A stretch of 32,340 nucleotides of DNA, taken from contig JAIRRY010000010.1 of assembly GCA_031255735.1 (NCBI GenBank), positions 1 through 32,340 of the forward strand, given 5' to 3'. The translations under genes were made by a program, and so were the position numbers. The notes under the pieces are model-generated. The model made no database searches and had not been told where the DNA came from. It saw only the letters and a list, made by a program, of their open reading frames with translations. Positions 29,006 to 32,340 of this stretch are shown here, piece after piece; position 1 is the stretch's first letter, and each line of letters starts with the position of its first letter. This stretch comes from Candidatus Nomurabacteria bacterium. GTDB taxonomy: Bacteria; Patescibacteriota; Saccharimonadia; Saccharimonadales; Saccharimonadaceae.

Positions 29006-29695
29006 ATGTCTAGCAAGAATGTTATAAAATATAATAAAGCCAGTCGCTATAAGTCGCCGTGGCGAGCAGCGGTGCGCTTTGTTCTGCAACGTGGTATTTT
29101 AAAACCAATAATCTACGCAATTCTTAATGTGAAAGTTGAAGGCAAAGAAAACTTGCAGAAGTTGGGTTCTAAGCCGTTTATTTTAGTTGCCAACCATTCG
29201 TCACACCTTGATGTGCTACTTTGTACTTTTTCGCTGCCTTGGGCACGTGCTAAAAGCTTGGCAGCAGCAGCAGCTAGCGATTATTGGATGGATAAGTTTT
29301 GGCCACGCGAATTTACACGCTCATTTTTGAATACTTTCCCAGTAGACAGAAATGGCAAAAACCGTTATGGCGGCTTGTCATCTCGCCTGCTTGAGACGGG
29401 GGTGTCGTTGGTGATTTTCCCTGAGGGAACGCGTTCGCGCACGGGTAAGTTGGGCGATTTTAACCCTGGTTCGGCCGCACTGTCAATTAGGCACAACGTG
29501 CCGATTTTGCCAGTTACTTTGCACGGCACATATCGGGCTTGGCCAGCTGGTAAGTCTGTACTCTACATTGTTAGGTGCCCGCGCCCGCGCGTTACCGTAT
29601 CATTCGGCGTACCAATCTATCCTGATAATCTCACAGTTGAGCAGCTGAATAAGAAGCTAAAAACTACCATTGAGAAAAGTTTGAAACAAAAATAG
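29006..29695 (+). CDS. 1-acyl-glycerol-3-phosphate acyltransferase, PlsC family
   Basis: 229 residues from the ATG at 29006, one base after the SDR stop; a GTG at 28985 inside the SDR gene is possible but less likely. The acyltransferase block I motif NHSSHLD (His near 64, Asp near 69) is intact, block II is WPREFTRSFLNTFPVDRNG and block III FPEGTRSRTG, followed by VPILPVTLHGTYRAWP (block IV). The N-terminus has a hydrophobic helix (GILKPIIYAILNV). It transfers a fatty acyl group to lysophosphatidic acid in phospholipid synthesis. As CPR bacteria often lack full lipid synthesis, it may act on host-derived lysolipids (inference). Confidence 0.92.
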   Translation: MSSKNVIKYNKASRYKSPWRAAVRFVLQRGILKPIIYAILNVKVEGKENLQKLGSKPFILVANHSSHLDVLLCTFSLPWARAKSLAAAAASDYWMDKFWPREFTRSFLNTFPVDRNGKNRYGGLSSRLLETGVSLVIFPEGTRSRTGKLGDFNPGSAALSIRHNVPILPVTLHGTYRAWPAGKSVLYIVRCPRPRVTVSFGVPIYPDNLTVEQLNKKLKTTIEKSLKQK

Positions 29696-29704
29696 TGCTA
29701 TAAT
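29696..29704 (+). promoter_or_regulatory. Extended -10 promoter of tRNA-Leu
   Basis: TGCTATAAT begins right at the plsC-like stop codon, and predicts a start near 29711, about 27 nt before the tRNA. Confidence 0.65.
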
Positions 29705-29737
29705 ATAAGTGTGCAGCTAAGCTGAGTATTTTTTAGT

Positions 29738-29824
29738 GCCGCGGTGGTGGAATTGGTAGACACGTCAGACTCAAAATCTGGTGAGCATTAGCTCGTGCTG
29801 GTTCAAGTCCAGTCCGCGGTACCA
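29738..29824 (+). tRNA. tRNA-Leu (anticodon CAA)
   Basis: 87 nt with encoded CCA. Acceptor GCCGCGG/CCGCGGT (first pair G-U), D-loop with AATTGGTAGACA, anticodon stem TCAGA/TCTGG around loop CTCAAAA giving CAA, a long variable arm (GAGCATTAGCTC) as expected for class II tRNA-Leu, and T-arm CTGGTTCAAGTCCAG. Confidence 0.97.
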
Positions 29825-29845
29825 AAAAGTACTTAAGCACTCAAC

Positions 29846-29867
29846 GCAGGTGTTGGTTTGCGCCTGC
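29846..29867 (+). terminator. Possible weak terminator after tRNA-Leu
   Basis: GCAGGTG/CGCCTGC stem (one G-U) with 8-nt loop, 21 bp after the tRNA. It lacks a proper T-run, so this is a weak call. Confidence 0.3.
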
Positions 29868-29904
29868 CTGTATATTACATTTGCCCCAGTTCGCCTGGTT
29901 GACG

Positions 29905-29933
29905 TTGACCCTTCATAGTTATTGTGTTATAAT
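29905..29933 (+). promoter_or_regulatory. Promoter of the HNH-repeat protein gene
   Basis: TTGACC, 17-nt spacer ending TGT, TATAAT: near consensus with extended -10. The leader of about 40 nt includes AGGAGGT (29964-29970), 8 nt before the ATG, the second strongest ribosome binding site in the window. Confidence 0.8.
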
Positions 29934-29978
29934 TAAAGAGACGGCAATAGTAGAACTTTATTTAGGAGGTGGCAGCAG

Positions 29979-30560
29979 ATGTTTGAGCGAGATGAAATGA
30001 TCGATGGGTTTAGGGCTTTTGTAAAGAATCTTGGTCACGTGCCGACTACGCGTGAGTACAAAGATCTAAAAAAGTCGGGAGTGCCTGGCCCATCATTTAA
30101 AGCTATCAAACGCGTGTTTGGTAGCTGGAACGATATGCTCGAAGAATCGGGTTTACCAGTTAATCGTAAGGTTGATTGGGTGAAAGTGCCCGATAAACAT
30201 ATTATCTGGTTGATTCGTGAGTTTACAGTTAAGCATGGTCGCCCGCCGATGATTTCGGATTTTAGAAATCATCTATTAGAGGTCGATTATGAAACTGTGA
30301 TAGCGCGTTTCGGAAACCTGCCTAATGCATTGGCCCAACTAGGGCTTAAATGTAGGTATGGCAGGGGCGTCGACTACGATCGTATCGTGAGAGAGCTCAA
30401 GGTATTAGCGATTGAGCTTGGCCGCACGCCAACTCGCGACGAGTTCGAAGCGCGGTACGGCTCAACTGTTTATCGCCGCAATGGCGGTTACAGCTGGACC
30501 GACGTCGTGAAGATGGCGGGGTTGCAACCCATTCGCAACACGCCACGCCGCAAACCCTAA
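29979..30560 (+). CDS. Homing-endonuclease-associated repeat protein, no nuclease
   Basis: 193 residues made of three repeats, each of the form GRxPTxxEF...FGSWNDMLEESGL: GHVPTTREYKDLKKSGVP to VFGSWNDMLEESGL (about residues 13-56), GRPPMISDFRNHL to FGNLPNALAQLGL (about 87-122), and GRTPTRDEFEARYG to YSWTDVVKMAGL (about 148-183). Such repeats (HNH_repeat) bind DNA beside HNH or other nucleases in homing endonucleases. No nuclease motif is present, so this is likely a DNA-binding regulator or a domesticated remnant. It is a single-gene unit with a strong promoter, a strong ribosome binding site and a terminator, which suggests high expression. Confidence 0.82.
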   Translation: MFERDEMIDGFRAFVKNLGHVPTTREYKDLKKSGVPGPSFKAIKRVFGSWNDMLEESGLPVNRKVDWVKVPDKHIIWLIREFTVKHGRPPMISDFRNHLLEVDYETVIARFGNLPNALAQLGLKCRYGRGVDYDRIVRELKVLAIELGRTPTRDEFEARYGSTVYRRNGGYSWTDVVKMAGLQPIRNTPRRKP

Positions 30561-30566
30561 CAAAAC

Positions 30567-30593
30567 GCCCGCAGTAACCTGCGGGCTGTTTTA
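30567..30593. terminator. Bidirectional terminator between convergent genes
   Basis: GCCCGCAG-TAAC-CTGCGGGC perfect 8-bp stem. TGTTTTA follows on the plus strand and GTTTTGTT on the minus strand, so it serves both the repeat-protein gene and the convergent gene at 30599. Confidence 0.85.
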
Positions 30594-30598
30594 ATGCT

Positions 30599-31384
30599 TT
30601 AAATCAGGCTGGTTGTTACGGCCTGTAAAGGCTTATTCGGATTCCACAAAAAATATAACGCAGCTTTTACGGCGGCTTCCCCGCTCCAGATAGTCAGTGG
30701 GCTATACATTGTACTACTAAGCGGCGTGGTGGTCACCTGCCCGCCATGTGCCACTACAGATTGCCCGTCGTGCACGGTAGCCACCGTCACAGGGTATGTG
30801 ATAGTGAATTTATGTAGAGTCTCAACCAGGTTAGACAGCGTCATACTGAAGGTTAAAACCTTGTTGTAGTATGCGTTTCTGAACAGTTTCTGCAGCTGCG
30901 CAAAAGTAGCAATTAATACGGTGCCGTCGCGCTCCAACATGCTGTTGGCGTTGGTGGCTAGTAGGTCTACTGCATCGCGCGTGATAATAAGCCGCCCGCT
31001 TTGATGAGCTACAAAATTTTCTATTAGCACGGCGGTTTCGCTGTTTTTGCTAAGGTCGCCAATTAACACGGTTACGTTCGCCCATTCGTTGACGGCGTTT
31101 AAGGTTGATTTGGCCTCGCGCCCTAACCCGCCCGAATGGTTGCTGGGTGCAAACACAATGCCTGCGCTGTGGGGTAAAACTGGTTTTAAGGCATCGGGCA
31201 CTAAAGCTTTTACTTGCCCTGCGCCAAAGCTTTCGGCGAAGGCAAAGCTGCGTGCCACGGCGGCAAAACTCAGTTTATTGCCACCCACAATTGCCAATTT
31301 ACCCGCCAGAGTTTTCTGTTCGGGCTTATTCCAAACAATCTCTTCAAATAATGGCTTAGCGTCTTGCTTTTGCCAATATTCCAT
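30599..31384 (-). CDS. Ribokinase-fold protein, NAD(P)H-hydrate dehydratase-like
   Basis: 261 residues. The N-terminal third resembles the YjeF C-terminal/ADP-dependent NAD(P)H-hydrate dehydratase fold: GKLAIVGGNKLSFAAVARSFAFAESFGAGQVKALVPDALK. Later segments are VTVLIGDLSKNSET, RLIITRDAVDLL, VATVHDGQSVVAHGGQ and TIWSGEAAVKAALYFL. The usual GTGD catalytic loop and the HPGE motif are not evident, so the enzyme is diverged or has another substrate. The ATG at 31384 has a GAGAG ribosome binding site and an extended -10 (31452-31460) about 70 nt upstream. It ends against the bidirectional terminator. Confidence 0.6.
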   Translation of the reverse strand: MEYWQKQDAKPLFEEIVWNKPEQKTLAGKLAIVGGNKLSFAAVARSFAFAESFGAGQVKALVPDALKPVLPHSAGIVFAPSNHSGGLGREAKSTLNAVNEWANVTVLIGDLSKNSETAVLIENFVAHQSGRLIITRDAVDLLATNANSMLERDGTVLIATFAQLQKLFRNAYYNKVLTFSMTLSNLVETLHKFTITYPVTVATVHDGQSVVAHGGQVTTTPLSSTMYSPLTIWSGEAAVKAALYFLWNPNKPLQAVTTSLI

Positions 31385-31451
31385 TAAAAACTCTCAACTT
31401 TTTCTAAGATTGGGAAAAGTAAGGTAGCTTCCGTTTCTCGCATATGCCGCA

Positions 31452-31460
31452 ATTATACCA
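31452..31460 (-). promoter_or_regulatory. Extended -10 promoter of the ribokinase-fold gene
   Basis: Minus strand TGGTATAAT, predicted start near 31445, leader about 60 nt. Confidence 0.55.
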
Positions 31461-31475
31461 TATGTAACGTTCTAA

Positions 31476-31503
31476 CAAAAAAATGCAGCCTTGCGGCTGC
31501 ATT
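31476..31503 (-). terminator. Terminator of the zinc-ribbon gene
   Basis: Minus strand AATGCAGCC-GCAA-GGCTGCATT (9-bp perfect stem, GNRA-type loop GCAA) followed by TTTTTTTG, 10 bp after the stop of the small gene. Confidence 0.9.
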
Positions 31504-31512
31504 ATGATCCTC

Positions 31513-31713
31513 CTACCTATCCTCCTGGCTCGTGCCAGGATTATTGGCAGGAACAGGAACTCGGATGGGGACGATTGGGAGTTGCCTCTCCCTCACGTCA
31601 GATCCGCATTTTTTGCAGATCATTCTCCCATCTTCTAGTGGGTGTTTTTTTACAAAACACCCACCTACATGCCCGCATCCCGGGCATGCGTATGGAAATA
31701 ATTCTGGAAGCAT
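31513..31713 (-). CDS. Small zinc-ribbon protein
   Basis: 66 residues. Cys10 and Cys13 (ACPGCGHVG) and Cys33 and Cys36 (CKKCG) form a four-Cys zinc ribbon; Cys19 is extra. The tail is Pro/Val/Arg-rich (VPIRVPVPANNPG). No partner domain; zinc ribbons of this size bind nucleic acid or proteins. The ribosome binding site AAGGAGGTGA, 5-8 nt before the ATG, is the strongest in the window, and a strong terminator follows, so high expression is likely. Transcription probably begins at the promoter at 32047-32075, giving a long structured leader that may also be translated. Confidence 0.8.
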   Translation of the reverse strand: MLPELFPYACPGCGHVGGCFVKKHPLEDGRMICKKCGSDVRERQLPIVPIRVPVPANNPGTSQEDR

Positions 31714-31961
31714 TGTATCACCTCCTTTCTACTAAAATAAAAGCCGCCGTTTTGCCGCAGCACGGTTCTAGCTTTTGTCAAGTGGGCCGTGTACTTGTGC
31801 GGGACCGTGTTCTTGTACAACGGCAACATAATGCTGGTCGGCATTGTGAGCCTGCGAGTAGGGTTCAAAGAACCCGTTTTAATGGAGCTCGCTTTAGTGC
31901 AACTCCATATGCTGGGACCAGCGTATTCCAGCTTTCTGGAAGGCGCTTTTTGCTTTTTCAC
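31665..31961 (-). CDS. Possible small basic protein or structured leader
   Basis: 98 codons from a GTG at 31961, overlapping the zinc-ribbon gene by 49 bp in another frame. The upstream sequence holds a tandem ribosome-binding-like repeat (GAGGAGGTGAGGAGGTG). The product would be basic and without a recognised family (MKKQKAPSRKLEY, LTKARTVLRQNGGFYFSRKE). The DNA is full of hairpins: GGGTTC-TTT-GAACCC, AATGC/GCATT, ATGGAG/CTCCAT, AAAAGC/GCTTTT. So it may instead be an RNA leader controlling the zinc-ribbon gene. Confidence 0.35.
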   Translation of the reverse strand: MKKQKAPSRKLEYAGPSIWSCTKASSIKTGSLNPTRRLTMPTSIMLPLYKNTVPHKYTAHLTKARTVLRQNGGFYFSRKEVIQCFQNYFHTHARDAGM

Positions 31962-32046
31962 CTCCTCACCTCCTCACTTCAGGCGATAAAGAACTGATAG
32001 GAATATTAAATTAAAGATCTTTACTAGAAGTAACTTTCTATAAACG

Positions 32047-32075
32047 GTTATAGTTCAAAATAGCAGAAATGTCAA
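32047..32075 (-). promoter_or_regulatory. Promoter of the zinc-ribbon transcript
   Basis: Minus strand TTGACA, 17-nt spacer, TATAAC. Predicted start near 32040, 80 nt before the GTG at 31961 and about 330 nt before the zinc-ribbon ATG. Confidence 0.65.
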
Positions 32076-32148
32076 TAGTGGATCATATCATACCGGTGAA
32101 AAAGTCGTAAATAGGTTATTTGCGGAAGTCTTCTTCCCTAGTTTTAAT

Positions 32149-32178
32149 TTGATGCATAGTGTAGGCTTGGGGTAAAAT
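32149..32178 (+). promoter_or_regulatory. Promoter of the last gene
   Basis: TTGATG, 18-nt spacer, TAAAAT, ending 12 nt before the ATG at 32191. AAGGAG lies in between. Confidence 0.45.
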
Positions 32179-32190
32179 GAAGGAGATACT

Positions 32191-32340
32191 ATGAGCCACG
32201 AAGTTAAAATTCATGAAGCCCAAACCGTGATTTTGCGCGAACTGCTTTTCGTGCCCGAGGCTAATTTTGCCTTGTTGCAAAAAGCCACGGGGCTAGAAAG
32301 CGATCACGCCAAGTTTCACATTAAACGTTTGGTAGAGCTG
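32191..32340 (+). CDS. Putative winged-helix protein, 5' part
   Basis: The gene runs off the window after 50 codons. The ATG has a good ribosome binding site (AAGGAGATACT). The visible part (MSHEVKIHEAQTVILRELL, then ANFALLQKATGLESDHAKFHIKRLVEL) has the helix spacing of a winged helix-turn-helix, with the recognition helix near SDHAKFHIKRL. The rest, and so the function, cannot be seen. Confidence 0.6.
   Translation, partial: MSHEVKIHEAQTVILRELLFVPEANFALLQKATGLESDHAKFHIKRLVEL

Noticed and set aside
31491-31997. 168-codon plus-strand frame over the zinc-ribbon gene
   Set aside because: The minus strand has the CPGC/CKKC gene with ideal start and stop signals; the plus frame lacks a ribosome binding site.

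Overview
The window looks like a chromosomal segment of a Candidatus Saccharibacteria (TM7) or closely related Patescibacteria/CPR genome. This is inferred from gene content, because no rRNA or other phylogenetic marker was compared. The pointers are a single-gene VirD4/TraG-like membrane ATPase, a sigma region 4 protein fused to HARE-HTH domains, a class E-like sortase, DUF3048 and PEGA membrane proteins, DprA, small intergenic gaps and many unplaceable small membrane proteins. The standard code is used: UGA ends genes and is not read as Gly. Most genes lie on the minus strand.

Layout: (1) 1-471, the 3' end of an FtsQ-like division gene, then a 757-bp gene-free stretch with two identical GTTC-N7-GTTC boxes. 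(2) 1229-1666, a small membrane protein whose end is packed with inverted repeats. (3) 1799-9416, minus strand: VirD4-like ATPase, sigma4/HARE-HTH regulator, topA, a coiled-coil protein and dprA. (4) 9417-12339: pth, a two-TM protein and der, flanked by two gaps that each carry a plus-strand promoter and a strongly foldable sequence (candidate ncRNAs). (5) 12340-15617: a soluble PAS histidine kinase, a response regulator and an RsuA-type pseudouridine synthase. Kinase and regulator both carry long Pro/Ala/Thr-rich tails. (6) 15742-18544, an accessory-looking block: a repeat protein with a G9 tract near its start, a frameshifted nucleoside deoxyribosyltransferase-like gene and a Nudix hydrolase. 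(7) 18545-19030: relic DNA carrying an 18-bp copy of the 3' end of the adjacent tRNA-Glu(CTC). (8) 19069-23611: DUF3048 protein, membrane histidine kinase, receiver-only regulator and gltX. (9) 23697-29695, cell-envelope genes: two single-TM proteins, a multi-TM protein, a sortase, and an SDR plus PlsC acyltransferase pair. (10) 29738-32340: tRNA-Leu(CAA), a homing-endonuclease-type repeat protein without nuclease, a ribokinase-fold protein, a tiny zinc-ribbon protein and the start of a putative helix-turn-helix protein.

The most striking global signal is promoter architecture. Extended -10 elements (TGnTAnnAT) recur, and at several genes they end only 6-10 nt before the ATG, which predicts leaderless mRNAs (8513, 22107, 23611 and 26909 at 6 nt). 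Other points of interest are the two candidate structured RNAs, a likely phase-variable G9 tract, a consensus promoter reading antisense into the 23697-24707 gene, and a palindromic -10 shared by two divergent genes. I did not identify a defence island, CRISPR array or intact mobile element.
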